Below, piece after piece: positions 17,456 through 26,656 of a stretch of DNA of 64,000 nt; position 1 is the stretch's first letter; each line of letters begins with the position of its first letter. Origin of the DNA: Planctomicrobium sp051466335 (GTDB taxonomy: Bacteria > Planctomycetota > Planctomycetia > Planctomycetales > Planctomycetaceae). Location: contig NZ_CP195793.1 of the NCBI RefSeq assembly GCF_051466335.1, positions 186,001-250,000 on the forward strand, read 5' to 3'. The position numbers were made by a program, and so were the translations under genes. The notes under the pieces are model-generated. The model was not told where the DNA came from. It made no database searches and was given only the letters and a program-made list of their open reading frames with translations.

Positions 17456-18328
17456 ATGTATCGAGGAATTCTCGCCTTAGTGGTCGTGGCAACTGTCGGC
17501 GCCACGGCGTACTCGCAGCTTCGAATGCGTTCGTTTGACAGGTTTGACTCGCCCGGGCGCTCGCGGCAATTTCCAGACGCGACATCGAATGGCTTCTATC
17601 CTCCGACGGGGTTTTTAATCGATCGCAATGGGACTCCAGACTGGGAGACCGACCCTGACTTCCAGGAGGATTTATTCACGTTTGTACGCGTGATGTACAA
17701 TCCGCATGGTGGACGGTTTGGGTCATGGAAGATTGACTACCCAGACAGCGATTTGAATTTTTCGTATCGCTTACAGCAGTTGACCTCTCTGAAGGTGGCA
17801 CCTGATCCGATCGTTCTGGAGCTGACGGATCCGAGAATTTTCAACTACCCTTTTTTGTACTTTGTTGAACCCGGCCACGGTCTGAATCTCACGGAAGAAG
17901 AGGCATCGGCGTTTCGCAAGTACCTCCAAAACGGTGGTTTTGCGATGTTCGACGATTTCTGGGGAGAGTATGAGTGGTCTGCCTTTGCTCACGAGATGGA
18001 GAAGGTTCTTCCTGATGTGCACCCCGTGGATCTTCCGCTGGATCATCCGATCTTCAATATTGTCTATGAGCTGAAAGAAAAGCCGATGGTTCCTGCGATT
18101 GGTCATCACCAGCAGGGACTCAGGACCGAGCGTTTTGATGCTCAGGAGGCTCACTACCGTGGTTACTTTGATGGCAACGGCAGGCTCATGGCGCTCGCTT
18201 GCCACAACACTGATCTTGGTGACGGTTGGGAGCGGGAGGGCGAAGATGAGTCGTACTTCCGCGAGTACTCAGAGAAATTGGCCTATCCTATGGGGATTAA
18301 CATCATCTTCTACGTGATGACCCACTAG
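17456..18328 (+). CDS. Exported DUF4159 protein
   Basis: 290 residues with a short signal peptide (MYRGILALVVVATVGATAYSQ). The body carries the DUF4159 features: FVRVMYNPHGGRFGSWKIDYPDSDLNF near the start, DPRIFNYPFLYFVEPG, and GGFAMFDDFWGEYEW. The domain resembles glutamine-amidotransferase-like folds in which a linear sequence of 'line up, lower the curtain' loops occurs, but its activity is not known. It is frequent in planctomycetes, where it usually accompanies MoxR-type ATPases and vWA proteins; none of those is adjacent here. CGGAG stands 5 nt before the ATG. The following sigma-54 activator gene is 197 bp downstream on the same strand. Confidence 0.82.
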   Translation: MYRGILALVVVATVGATAYSQLRMRSFDRFDSPGRSRQFPDATSNGFYPPTGFLIDRNGTPDWETDPDFQEDLFTFVRVMYNPHGGRFGSWKIDYPDSDLNFSYRLQQLTSLKVAPDPIVLELTDPRIFNYPFLYFVEPGHGLNLTEEEASAFRKYLQNGGFAMFDDFWGEYEWSAFAHEMEKVLPDVHPVDLPLDHPIFNIVYELKEKPMVPAIGHHQQGLRTERFDAQEAHYRGYFDGNGRLMALACHNTDLGDGWEREGEDESYFREYSEKLAYPMGINIIFYVMTH

Positions 18329-18525
18329 CCAGCTGGTCGTACTTTGACCTGCTTTCTGGCTGCGCAGGTCGCCAAACAACCTGCTTACTCTTTGTGCATT
18401 TTGGTTTATTGATGATAAAACGGGCGAAAATCCGGAAACCGTGACCGGACGCTCGTTGTCTTTTAAACGAACACGCTTACAATGGGTGCAGTATTGCCAG
18501 ATTTAGACGCACTGCGTGAGCCACT

Positions 18526-19581
18526 ATGTCGCTTGCAACATCATCGCAGACTGACGCTTCTCCGTTTCCGGGGTTTGTCGGCTCATGTCAGGTCATGCTG
18601 GAATTGTTCCGTCACGTACGGAAAATCGCGAACAGCTCTGCGACTGTTCTGCTACTTGGGGAAACGGGTTCTGGTAAGGAACTGGTTGCCCGTGCTGTCC
18701 ATGAGCTGAGCCCGCGAGCCAGTGGTCCTTTCGTGAGAGTAAACTGCGGGGCTCTGAGTGAGAGCCTGCTCGAAAGCGAGTTGTTTGGTCACGTTCGCGG
18801 CGCGTTTACAAATGCGATTGAGAATCGGACCGGACGATTCGAGGCGGGGCACGGCGGGACGCTGTTTCTGGACGAAATCAATTCGATTAGCCCCACGCTC
18901 CAGGTCAAACTGTTGCGGGTTTTACAGGAGCAACAGTTCGAGCGAGTGGGGGACACCAAAACGATTAGCGTGGACTGTCGAATTATCGCAGCAACCAATC
19001 GTGACCTGACTGAGATGGTCGAGCTCGGAACCTTTCGGGAAGACCTTTACTATCGCTTGAACGTATTGCCGATCTACGTTCCGCCACTTCGTGAGCGGCG
19101 AGATGACATCCCTGAATTGGCCGAATTTTTTGTAAATCGGTACGCGACCGTCAATCGGCGGCCAACGCTTCACCTCACTGGCGAAGCGCTTGCCTACCTG
19201 AAAGCGTATAGCTGGCCGGGAAATGTCCGCGAGTTGCAGAACTACATTGAGCGGGCAATCGTGCTGGCAGATGGGGATAAACTGACCCCGGAACTGCTGC
19301 CAAGTCATGTGCGAGGACAGGCTCCTGTCCGCCTGGGGCGAGTCGACCGGTCAGACTTGCAGTCGCTCTGCACGGAACTTGTCTCACGTGGCTTGAAGGA
19401 AGTTGCGGTTGAGGGCAAATTTCATGATGGCGTCATCGGGCTTGTCGAAAGAGAACTCATTCTCCAGGTCTTGAGGGAATGTCAGGGGACTCAGACAAAA
19501 GCTGCTACTCGCCTAGGAATTAACCGGAATACCCTGCACAAGAAGATCGATGATTTTGATCTGCATAGCGAAGCTCGCTAG
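18526..19581 (+). CDS. Sigma-54-dependent transcriptional activator without a sensor domain
   Basis: 351 residues: a sigma-54 interaction AAA+ domain (about 17-250) followed by a linker and a C-terminal Fis-type helix-turn-helix (TKAATRLGINRNTLHKKI, about 325-342). Walker A is GETGSGKE (45-52) and Walker B GTLFLDEI (111-118). The sensor arginines lie around FREDLYYRLNVLP. The sigma-54-contacting loop reads GAFTNA (92-97) instead of GAFTGA: the essential Thr is kept and the second Gly is Asn. There is no receiver, GAF or PAS domain, because the AAA+ domain starts almost at the N-terminus. Control must come from expression level or a partner protein. It would activate RpoN-dependent promoters; targets are unknown. 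Confidence 0.9.
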   Translation: MSLATSSQTDASPFPGFVGSCQVMLELFRHVRKIANSSATVLLLGETGSGKELVARAVHELSPRASGPFVRVNCGALSESLLESELFGHVRGAFTNAIENRTGRFEAGHGGTLFLDEINSISPTLQVKLLRVLQEQQFERVGDTKTISVDCRIIAATNRDLTEMVELGTFREDLYYRLNVLPIYVPPLRERRDDIPELAEFFVNRYATVNRRPTLHLTGEALAYLKAYSWPGNVRELQNYIERAIVLADGDKLTPELLPSHVRGQAPVRLGRVDRSDLQSLCTELVSRGLKEVAVEGKFHDGVIGLVERELILQVLRECQGTQTKAATRLGINRNTLHKKIDDFDLHSEAR

Positions 19582-19751
19582 GTTCGGTTTGAAAGAGGGG
19601 CACTGACTATCCACTGCGGGTCCGCAGGTCGAGTGGCCATCGCTGTTCGAACGTCATATTTTGATGAAAACCTCACTTCGATCGTTGTGAGTTGAATTGT
19701 TCCTCAGGCAGATGTCGATCGTGTGATATCCTTGGACATGCTCGCGAGATT

Positions 19752-19772
19752 TTTCTTCTGGACCAGAAGAAA
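19752..19772. promoter_or_regulatory. Perfect 21-bp palindrome upstream of yqgE
   Basis: TTTCTTCTGG and CCAGAAGAAA are perfect inverted halves around a single central A. An 8-bp palindrome, CTCGCGAG, lies just before it at 19741-19748. The arrangement suits a dimeric repressor operator, or a short hairpin, 165 bp before the yqgE start. Apart from these, 19582-19936 holds nothing recognisable. Confidence 0.4.
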
Positions 19773-19936
19773 GTCTATTCTGCGAGTTCCACTTGGTTAT
19801 AATGGTTTCATGCAGAACCAGTTCGTACGATCTGCTCTCAAGTCAACTGTTCATTAGCAGCCTCTTTTCTGTTGATCCTTTCTGGTAGGCGGCTTTAATC
19901 GGTTTCAGACCCGACGAGATGATCAAGCAATAATTC

Positions 19937-20503
19937 ATGAGCACATCACTTCGAGGACATGTTCTGGTTGCAGGTTCGCATCTAAGAGATTGCAACTTCT
20001 TCAAATCGACCGTATTGATCGTGGAAGATGGCCTCGACGGGGCGATGGGGCTGGTGCTGAACCGACCTACTGCTGTCACTGTCGGCAATGTTCTGAACGG
20101 GCATCTGGATCTCCTCGAGAATCACAGCCCAGTTTATACAGGTGGGCCGGTTGAGCCAGCAGCCTTGTTTATCGTTCATAATTCGAAAGAGCTGGATCCC
20201 TGCGAGTTGGCGGTCGTTCCCGGCGTCTACATGGGAAGTAGCGCGGAAGTCTTCGAGAGCATCGTTTGCCATTGCGGGACAGGTGTTTCACAGTTCCAGT
20301 ACCGGGTTTACTGTGGATGCGCCGGATGGGGGCCTGGGCAACTTCAGGATGAACTGGACCGGGGAGACTGGATCGTCGTCCCAGCCCACTCCGATCATGT
20401 CTTCAGTTCAGATCCCTACTCTTTATGGGATGAACTATATCACCAGTCGCTACAGTCACGACGCATTCTTCCTGTGGCCTGCGACCACCCGGAATGGAAT
20501 TAG
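19937..20503 (+). CDS. yqgE: YqgE/AlgH family protein (UPF0301)
   Basis: 188 residues. Seen: GHVLVAGSHLRDCNFFKSTVLIVED near the start, GAMGLVLNRPT (the family signature), YTGGPVEP and GCAGWGPGQLQDELDRGDW. These are the conserved blocks of the UPF0301/DUF179 family. The family is widespread in Gram-negative bacteria and linked genetically to alginate regulation in Pseudomonas (AlgH), but no biochemical activity is established. Length is normal. No strong ribosome site is visible before the ATG. It is monocistronic, with a 228-bp gap to the next gene. Confidence 0.92.
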   Translation: MSTSLRGHVLVAGSHLRDCNFFKSTVLIVEDGLDGAMGLVLNRPTAVTVGNVLNGHLDLLENHSPVYTGGPVEPAALFIVHNSKELDPCELAVVPGVYMGSSAEVFESIVCHCGTGVSQFQYRVYCGCAGWGPGQLQDELDRGDWIVVPAHSDHVFSSDPYSLWDELYHQSLQSRRILPVACDHPEWN

Positions 20504-20731
20504 CCCCCCTGTGTGAGTTCGTTCTTTCGCAGGATAGATCGTAAGAATTCTTCAGTTCGAGCGTCGTTGAGGGCAAACATTGTCGATCATTGATGAATCG
20601 ACGGTCCGGGACACTTGAAACACTTTGCAGGACTGGTCATTGTCGGAACAGAAATCGGGGTGAAGTGCCCCCGTTTTGAATTTCCATATGAGTGAGTCAG
20701 CAATGCTCGCTCGAGGACCCTTGCGAAGAAG

Positions 20732-21961
20732 TTGATCGTGTCAGCGCCAATCTCAGAATGGATTCCATCGTCAGCGGAAGAGCTCAGCCGTCTGATGTCC
20801 GAAAACTACAATGGCCAGCGTGTCACTCTGATGCCAGTTGGTGGTCGTACCTCGCTAAAGTACGGGGGAGCGGTCGTCGGAAATCCACTTGAAGTTTCGA
20901 CGGAGAAGCTGAATCGGGTCGTTGATTATCCCGCGCGTGATATGACGATCACTGTCGAAGCGGGGATGACGATCTCCCAATTACAAGAGATTCTTTCCGT
21001 CGAAAAGCAGCAGCTTCCGATCGATATCGCTCAGAGTGGCAAAGCAACACTTGCAGGCGCAATCGCAGCGAATGCAAGCGGACCATCACGCTTCGGCTAT
21101 GGTACCTTTCGAGACTACGTCATTGGCATTTCAGCGATCGACGGGCAAGGGCGCCTGTACTCAGCAGGTGGTCGCGTCGTCAAAAACGTCGCCGGCTATG
21201 ACCTCTGCAAATTGCTGATTGGATCTCTCGGGACATTAGGGATCATCACACAGGTGACGCTGAAGCTGGTTCCTCAACCACAATCGAAATCGTTTGTGGT
21301 CCTTCCCAGCCAGACGACTGCTGAAATTCAGGCTGTTCTCGCAAAGCTGAACACCTCAGCAACTCGACCTGTAATCCTCGATCTGCTGAATAGACAAGCT
21401 GCACAACAGATGTTCCAGGGGGCGAATTCGGAGCTTCCTGCAGGGGCGTTTCTGCTCTGTGTCGGATTCGCAGGCAGTGCCGCGGAGACGGACTGGCAGG
21501 CTCGAACTGTGACTGAAGAGATGGCATCTTGTCACGGCTCCACTCCCATCCAAGTGACCGGTGAAAGGGCCGCGACACTCGGGAACAGCTTGACTGAATT
21601 TCAAGCACTCTCCGAACCTTCGTTGACGTTTCAGGCCAGTCTTCTCCCTTCGAACGTCAGCTCATTTGTCGACCAGTGTACGCAAGCGGGGCTTTCCGTT
21701 CAGGCTCATGCTGGAAGCGGAACCGTGGTCGCTCACTTCCCTGAGACGATCACATCCTCAAATCCGGTTGCGGCAACTGTGAACTCGCTCCGAGCAGCGG
21801 CGCAGGTTTCCAAGGGATCACTGGTCATTCTTGGTGGGCAGAAAGCGGGCGATCCGGAGATCACGACTTTCGGCGATTCGCTGAAAGGGGAAACGCTGAT
21901 GCGACAATTAAAACAAACCTTCGACCCAGCCGGGCTGCTGAATCCAGGGCGATTCTGGTAA
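20732..21961 (+). CDS. glcE: FAD-binding oxidoreductase, glycolate oxidase GlcE-like
   Basis: 409 residues from a TTG at 20732 (a GTG lies two codons later). The FAD-binding PCMH/VAO fold is shown by the phosphate loop PVGGRTSLKYGG, the segment GKATLAGAIAANASGPSRFGYGTFRDYVIGI, and VKNVAGYDLCKLLIGSLGTLGIIT. The C-terminus ends with FDPAGLLNPGRFW, the usual FAD-oxidase C-terminal close. GlcE is the second flavin subunit of the GlcDEF complex that oxidises glycolate to glyoxylate. glcD and glcF are not adjacent, so a related stand-alone 2-hydroxyacid oxidase is possible. mtnA follows 32 bp later on the same strand, suggesting co-transcription. Confidence 0.8.
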   Translation: MIVSAPISEWIPSSAEELSRLMSENYNGQRVTLMPVGGRTSLKYGGAVVGNPLEVSTEKLNRVVDYPARDMTITVEAGMTISQLQEILSVEKQQLPIDIAQSGKATLAGAIAANASGPSRFGYGTFRDYVIGISAIDGQGRLYSAGGRVVKNVAGYDLCKLLIGSLGTLGIITQVTLKLVPQPQSKSFVVLPSQTTAEIQAVLAKLNTSATRPVILDLLNRQAAQQMFQGANSELPAGAFLLCVGFAGSAAETDWQARTVTEEMASCHGSTPIQVTGERAATLGNSLTEFQALSEPSLTFQASLLPSNVSSFVDQCTQAGLSVQAHAGSGTVVAHFPETITSSNPVAATVNSLRAAAQVSKGSLVILGGQKAGDPEITTFGDSLKGETLMRQLKQTFDPAGLLNPGRFW

Positions 21962-21993
21962 AGAATTTTTTTGATTCTGATGAAAGTAAAGTG

Positions 21994-23061
21994 ATGACAA
22001 CACAAACAGAAGCCCCACGCACCATGTATTGGAATGGTGGCATCGATGGCTATCTGACGATGATCGACCAGACATTGTTGCCAGTCGAATTTCAAGAAAT
22101 TGAGTGCAAGACGGTCGATCAGGTTTGGGAAGCGATCAAGTCGCTAAGAGTTCGTGGAGCCCCTGCGATTGGATGTGCCGCAGCGTATGGCGTGGTGATT
22201 GGTCTGCAGACAGGAACAACCGAGAACACGCGGGACGCTTTCGATCGCCGTCTCAATGAAGTGACTGGATATCTCGCAGAAAGTCGCCCAACTGCCGTCA
22301 ACTTGTTCTGGGCGCTTGATCGGATGCAGGCTGCTGCAACTGCCAAGCCTGAACTCGCTCCAGAGGAATTGTGTGCACACCTGCTGGAAGAAGCAAAAGC
22401 GATCGAAGTCGAAGATCGCGAAATGTGTGCAGCCATCGGTCGTCATGGAGCCACGCTCGTTCAGGATGGCAGTGGAATTTTGACTCACTGCAACGCAGGT
22501 GGACTGGCGACAGCAGGAGATGGAACCGCCTTGGCAGTCATGTTCGCTTCGGCTGCAGCAGGAAAGAAGATTCACGTTTACGCCGATGAAACCCGTCCAT
22601 TGCTTCAGGGAGCCCGCCTGACAACATGGGAGCTTCAGCAACGTGGAGTGCCAGTGACCCTGATCTGCGACAACATGGCGGGATGGGTGATGAAGGAAGG
22701 CAGGATTCAGGCTGTTATCGTCGGAGCAGACCGCATTGCAGCCAATGGTGATTCCGCAAACAAGATTGGAACGTATTCCGTCTCGCTGCTGGCCAAGGCT
22801 CACGGCATTCCCTTCTACGTGGCAGCGCCTTCGAGCACCTTTGATCTCTCAATTCAATCTGGAGCACAAATTCCGATTGAAGAGCGGAAATCTGAAGAGA
22901 TCACACACGGTTTCGGACGCCAGACCGCTCCTGAAGGAACAAGCGTTTACAATCCTGCGTTTGATGTGGCCCCTGCAGAGTGCATCACAGCAATCATTAC
23001 TGAACGCGGGATTATTCAACCGGTCAACGAAGCAAATGTCCGGGCTCTCATCGGAAAATAG
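21994..23061 (+). CDS. mtnA: S-methyl-5-thioribose-1-phosphate isomerase
   Basis: 355 residues; isomerises methylthioribose-1-phosphate to methylthioribulose-1-phosphate in methionine salvage, in the cytoplasm. The family blocks are complete: SLRVRGAPAIGCAAAYG, THCNAGGLATAGDGTAL with the catalytic Cys, DETRPLLQGARLTTWEL, GADRIAANGDSANKIGTY with the catalytic Asp, and YVAAPSSTFD. These distinguish it from eIF2B subunits. A GTG directly precedes the chosen ATG and could be used instead. Other salvage genes (mtnK, mtnB) are not in the window. It ends with a clear terminator. Confidence 0.95.
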   Translation: MTTQTEAPRTMYWNGGIDGYLTMIDQTLLPVEFQEIECKTVDQVWEAIKSLRVRGAPAIGCAAAYGVVIGLQTGTTENTRDAFDRRLNEVTGYLAESRPTAVNLFWALDRMQAAATAKPELAPEELCAHLLEEAKAIEVEDREMCAAIGRHGATLVQDGSGILTHCNAGGLATAGDGTALAVMFASAAAGKKIHVYADETRPLLQGARLTTWELQQRGVPVTLICDNMAGWVMKEGRIQAVIVGADRIAANGDSANKIGTYSVSLLAKAHGIPFYVAAPSSTFDLSIQSGAQIPIEERKSEEITHGFGRQTAPEGTSVYNPAFDVAPAECITAIITERGIIQPVNEANVRALIGK

Positions 23062-23143
23062 TCTGGACTGCAGCTGTTGTTGATAAGCCCCCGTGGCTTC
23101 TTCGATATGACGACGGCAGCCTGAATCTCACATTGCGAACTTC

Positions 23144-23177
23144 AAGAGGATTCCAGCCGTTGGGATCCTCTTTTTTT
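23144..23177 (+). terminator. Rho-independent terminator after mtnA
   Basis: AAGAGGAT ... ATCCTCTT is an 8-bp stem with additional internal pairing (CCA...TGG), followed by seven Ts. It lies 83 bp after the mtnA stop and probably ends the glcE-mtnA transcript. Confidence 0.9.
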
Positions 23178-23322
23178 GTGTCGGTGAATTAAGGCCCCGA
23201 CATGGAAATGCACATTCCAATTAGCCTCTGCCTCAGAGGTGTGTGGCGGCGAATGGTGGAAAAAACTCGTTCAAACGCTGCGTAGATCGCCGCTGGTAAG
23301 CCATAGTCTGGTGAGAGACGCA

Positions 23323-24906
23323 CTAGCTGCGGATCTGCATTTCTTCAAGGTCCAGTATCCGCTCGACCTGATGATACGCACTACTCCCGATGAGGCCTTC
23401 CCCTCGAAGACTGAGTACTGCAGCCCGACGAGCATCCAGAACCTTCAGCTTCAGTTCGGTACTCGAAACGACAAGACGGGAATTCTCATCGGGTTCATGA
23501 GGATCATCCTTGGGGGAGAACCGCCTTGCCCGTTTCTCATATGTTCGCCGCATTTGCTCAACTAACTGAGCCGTTTCTTCGTCTTCCGGAGTCATCACTT
23601 CCAGCACACTGATGGCAGCTTGCGCAGCAGCAAAGCGGGCGGCACGAACTTCCTTTTCTTCAGATTCATCTGGCGGAACATTCAGCCAGCGGATCAGCAA
23701 TGGAAGCGTTGCTCCCTGGAAAAGCAATGTGACGAAGATGACACAAACGGCATGAAAGATGATTAACTCTCGATTTGGAAATGGTGTGACCCCATCAGAC
23801 ATCAACAATGGGATGGCCAGTGCTGCTGCGAGCGAATCGAGTCCTCTTGTTCCACACCAGGCGACGATGAGTGAATTTCTCCAGTCTGATTGAAAAATCT
23901 TGAATTGGAAAACTCTCTGGATCAGTAGTCGCAGCCCAAACAAGCCAGCGACCCAGACGAGTCTCAACAAGATGACCAAACTGCAGATGAGCGCTGCGTC
24001 GCGAAAAAGTGTCGATCTCGGGAAGTCAGACAAGGATGCGAGAACCGGACGAAGTTCCAGTCCGATCAGAACAAACGCCAATCCTTCGAGAAGAAACTTC
24101 AGCCCAGACCAGAATGAACTGGAACTCTGACGGGTTTCAGCTTGCAGTATTCGAGGCAACGCACCGCCGACGAACAGGCCCGCGGTGACGGTTGAGAGAA
24201 CTCCCGAAGCTCCGACCGCTTCCCCAGTCAGATAGGCTGCAAATGAAGTCATTAACGAGATCGCACTGTTCAGAACAGGGTCTTTTTCATGAGAACGAAT
24301 CCAGATCGAAACCGCTCCCACGGCGAGCCCCGTCAGAATTCCGAATACGGAATCCCAAGCGAACTCGGCCAACGTATGTTGAACTGTGAAGACTCCGCTG
24401 ATCACCGCTCCAATGGCGATTTTGTATGCCACGAACGCGACGACATCATTGAACAGATTTTCTCCATCCAGCACGGTTGCGACATCTCGAGGGATCGGAG
24501 TGCGATTCGTAATCGCATTAACGGCAATGAGGTCTGTTGGCGCAAGAATCGCTGCAAGAACCAGCGCCATCGGCCAGGTGAATCCGGGGAGAATCACGCA
24601 AACCAGCGAGCTGACAGCCAATAGCGAGAGGAAAACCAATCCGAACGATAATCCGGCAATGGGGAACCAGCTCGACTTGAAATCCATCAACGCGACCTGT
24701 GCTGCGGGTTGATAGATTAACGGCGGAATGAAGACCAGAAAGATGACGTCGGGGGGGATCTGAACGAGCGGAACGCCCGGGGTGAAGCTGAGAATCAGTC
24801 CGCCCAGAACAAGCACGATCGGGTAGGCGACTCCCACTCTGGCCGCGATTGCAGAGAGGATTGTCGCGAGGAACATCAAACCAATAATCAGTTCCGCTGG
24901 ATTCAT
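23323..24906 (-). CDS. CPA1-family sodium/proton antiporter
   Basis: 527 residues with about 12 hydrophobic segments in the first 410. Diagnostic motifs are VFIPPLIYQPAAQ, APTDLIAVNAI, LDGENLFNDVVAFVAYKIAI (the paired acidic ND/D transport residues of NhaP/NHE-type CPA1 exchangers) and WCGTRGLDSLAAALAIP. A charged cytoplasmic tail of about 110 residues follows, predicted alpha-helical, perhaps regulatory. It would exchange Na+ or K+ for H+ across the inner membrane, a role suited to a marine or saline organism. dtd lies 132 bp upstream on the same strand; co-transcription is possible. Confidence 0.92.
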   Translation of the reverse strand: MNPAELIIGLMFLATILSAIAARVGVAYPIVLVLGGLILSFTPGVPLVQIPPDVIFLVFIPPLIYQPAAQVALMDFKSSWFPIAGLSFGLVFLSLLAVSSLVCVILPGFTWPMALVLAAILAPTDLIAVNAITNRTPIPRDVATVLDGENLFNDVVAFVAYKIAIGAVISGVFTVQHTLAEFAWDSVFGILTGLAVGAVSIWIRSHEKDPVLNSAISLMTSFAAYLTGEAVGASGVLSTVTAGLFVGGALPRILQAETRQSSSSFWSGLKFLLEGLAFVLIGLELRPVLASLSDFPRSTLFRDAALICSLVILLRLVWVAGLFGLRLLIQRVFQFKIFQSDWRNSLIVAWCGTRGLDSLAAALAIPLLMSDGVTPFPNRELIIFHAVCVIFVTLLFQGATLPLLIRWLNVPPDESEEKEVRAARFAAAQAAISVLEVMTPEDEETAQLVEQMRRTYEKRARRFSPKDDPHEPDENSRLVVSSTELKLKVLDARRAAVLSLRGEGLIGSSAYHQVERILDLEEMQIRS

Positions 24907-25038
24907 AATTTCAAACTCAGTTCGGTACTTCAGCGGCAGCGGATTGATGCATCTCAGGGAATGGTTTACGGTGGACTTCGCGAGCGGAGCGAAACGAAGG
25001 GGCTGAGTCGGTTTCTTTGATCAAAGTGGAAGCAGGAG

Positions 25039-25488
25039 CTAGAACGCTTTTTTGCTGTCGATCAATAACGTGATGGGGCCATCGTTAACGAGGCTGACGT
25101 CCATATGTTGCTGGAATCGACCAGTCTCGACGTGAATCCCCTGCCCCCGTATTTCAGCGACGAAACTGTTGTAAAGAGGTTCTGCGACTTCAGGACGTGC
25201 TGCATCAATAAAACTTGGGCGTCGTCCCTTACGGCAGTCCCCGTACAAGGTGAACTGACTGACAATCAGCATCGATCCTCCGACGTCCTGAATCGAGCAG
25301 TTCATCTTTGCTTCGTCGTCTTCAAAGACTCTTAATCCTGCGATTTTTCCAGCGAGGTAAACGACATCCGCAGGAGTGTCCGCAGTTCCAATTCCCAATA
25401 AAACGAGGAAGCCTCGCCCAATTTTCCCGACCACCTCTCCATCAACAATAACACTGGAGGATGAAACACGTTGAACGACTGCACGCAT
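25039..25488 (-). CDS. dtd: D-aminoacyl-tRNA deacylase
   Basis: 149 residues, the standard size. It hydrolyses D-amino acids (and glycine mischarged on tRNA-Ala) from tRNA in the cytoplasm. The conserved SQFTLYGDCRKGRRPSF block and the NDGPITLLIDS segment, which holds the Gly-cis-Pro chirality filter, are both intact. It lies 46 bp downstream of the phosphate acyltransferase-like gene on the same strand, so the two are probably co-transcribed. No functional link is known. Confidence 0.95.
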   Translation of the reverse strand: MRAVVQRVSSSSVIVDGEVVGKIGRGFLVLLGIGTADTPADVVYLAGKIAGLRVFEDDEAKMNCSIQDVGGSMLIVSQFTLYGDCRKGRRPSFIDAARPEVAEPLYNSFVAEIRGQGIHVETGRFQQHMDVSLVNDGPITLLIDSKKAF

Positions 25489-25534
25489 AACCTTGAATTT
25501 CGACTCAATAGAAGAAAATGGCCGGGGATGCTTG

Positions 25535-26437
25535 TTAGCGGTTCAACAGGTGAAGAGCGTACGACATCGAATTGATTCGGGTCTCAACGTTGTCTGCCCG
25601 TGACATGAACACAACCGGCGCTGTCGTCCCGCGGAGGACACCACCAAAGCTACAGTTGGCAGTGTACATGATTCCCTTTACGGTCAGGTTCGCTGAAAGG
25701 AGATCTGGGAAGACCATCGCATCCGCCGCGCCAGTCACTTCGCCCTGAATTCCTTTCCTCTGCCCAGCGACACTTGCGTAAGCAAGGTCGAACGAAAGTG
25801 GTCCTTGAACGATGGCGGTTCCAAATTCGCCGGAAGCAGCGAGCTCAACCAGCTTCTCTGTTTCCAGGGTGTCCGGCATGGCTGGCGTCACCTTCTCCGT
25901 CGCAGCCATCAGTGCCACGCGCGGGGACGATTCTCCCAACCGCTGGGCGGTCTCTGCAATGAGCTCGATGAGCTGCTTCTTCTGTTCGAACGTCGGAGCG
26001 ATTGTGACTCCGGTGTCTGTCATCAAAAACGAGCGTTGGTCTTTTTTGATCTCCATCAGGACAATCTGGCAGATCGTTTTTCCCGTGCGTAAGCCGTTCT
26101 CTTTGTCGAGGACAGCTTTCATGAGTGAAGGGGTCGGGAGTTGGCCCTTCATGAGCAATTGAGCGTTGCCACTGCGGACAGCTCGGACCGCTTCCACTGC
26201 GGAATCGGGAGCATCTTCAATCACTTCGAATGGACTCAGGTCGATATCGAGCTGGCTGGCCACTTCCTGAATTTGAGCAGGGTTACCTGCGAGAATCGGC
26301 CGAATCCAGCCGCGACGACGCGCAAATTCCATTGCCTGAATGACAGTTGAATCTGCTCCCCCAGCAGCAGCTACGCCCACTGGAGTTTCGAGGCGATCCG
26401 CAGATGCATACAACTCTTCAAAGCTTTTGAGTGCCAT
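25535..26437 (-). CDS. Phosphate acetyl/butyryltransferase family enzyme
   Basis: 300 residues of the PTA/PTB fold, which interconverts acyl-CoA and acyl phosphate in the cytoplasm. Seen: VGVAAAGGADSTVIQAMEFA at the N-terminus, LLMKGQLPTPSLMKAVLD, FLMTDTGVTIAPT, IVQGPLSFDLAYA and ANLTVKGIMYTANCSFGGVLRGTTAPVVFMSRAD. The last is the family's C-terminal signature. Length (about 300) matches phosphotransbutyrylase-type rather than the longer Pta with its DRTGG domain. No acyl kinase gene is adjacent, so butyryl specificity is not supported. 26438-26656 upstream is empty. Confidence 0.85.
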   Translation of the reverse strand: MALKSFEELYASADRLETPVGVAAAGGADSTVIQAMEFARRRGWIRPILAGNPAQIQEVASQLDIDLSPFEVIEDAPDSAVEAVRAVRSGNAQLLMKGQLPTPSLMKAVLDKENGLRTGKTICQIVLMEIKKDQRSFLMTDTGVTIAPTFEQKKQLIELIAETAQRLGESSPRVALMAATEKVTPAMPDTLETEKLVELAASGEFGTAIVQGPLSFDLAYASVAGQRKGIQGEVTGAADAMVFPDLLSANLTVKGIMYTANCSFGGVLRGTTAPVVFMSRADNVETRINSMSYALHLLNR

Positions 26438-26656
26438 GTCGTTCAGTCCGAGGTCGATTCATGCAGTGCAGTGAAGTCCCTTTGGTCTGACTGGTTTTGC
26501 TCTCAGAACAGATGACTAACAGACAGACCTTCGGGACGGACAACACGATTTCTGATGGAAAGGGTATTCTCAACAGTTTCTCTGTGTAAATGCCATCGAT
26601 AACAGGGAATCAGTAGAAGTTATCGATCAGTTTTATGCATTGTCTGCGTATCATCG

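Noticed and set aside
25535..26437. Calling the PTA/PTB-fold enzyme phosphotransbutyrylase specifically
   Set aside because: No butyrate or other acyl kinase is adjacent and specificity cannot be read from sequence alone.
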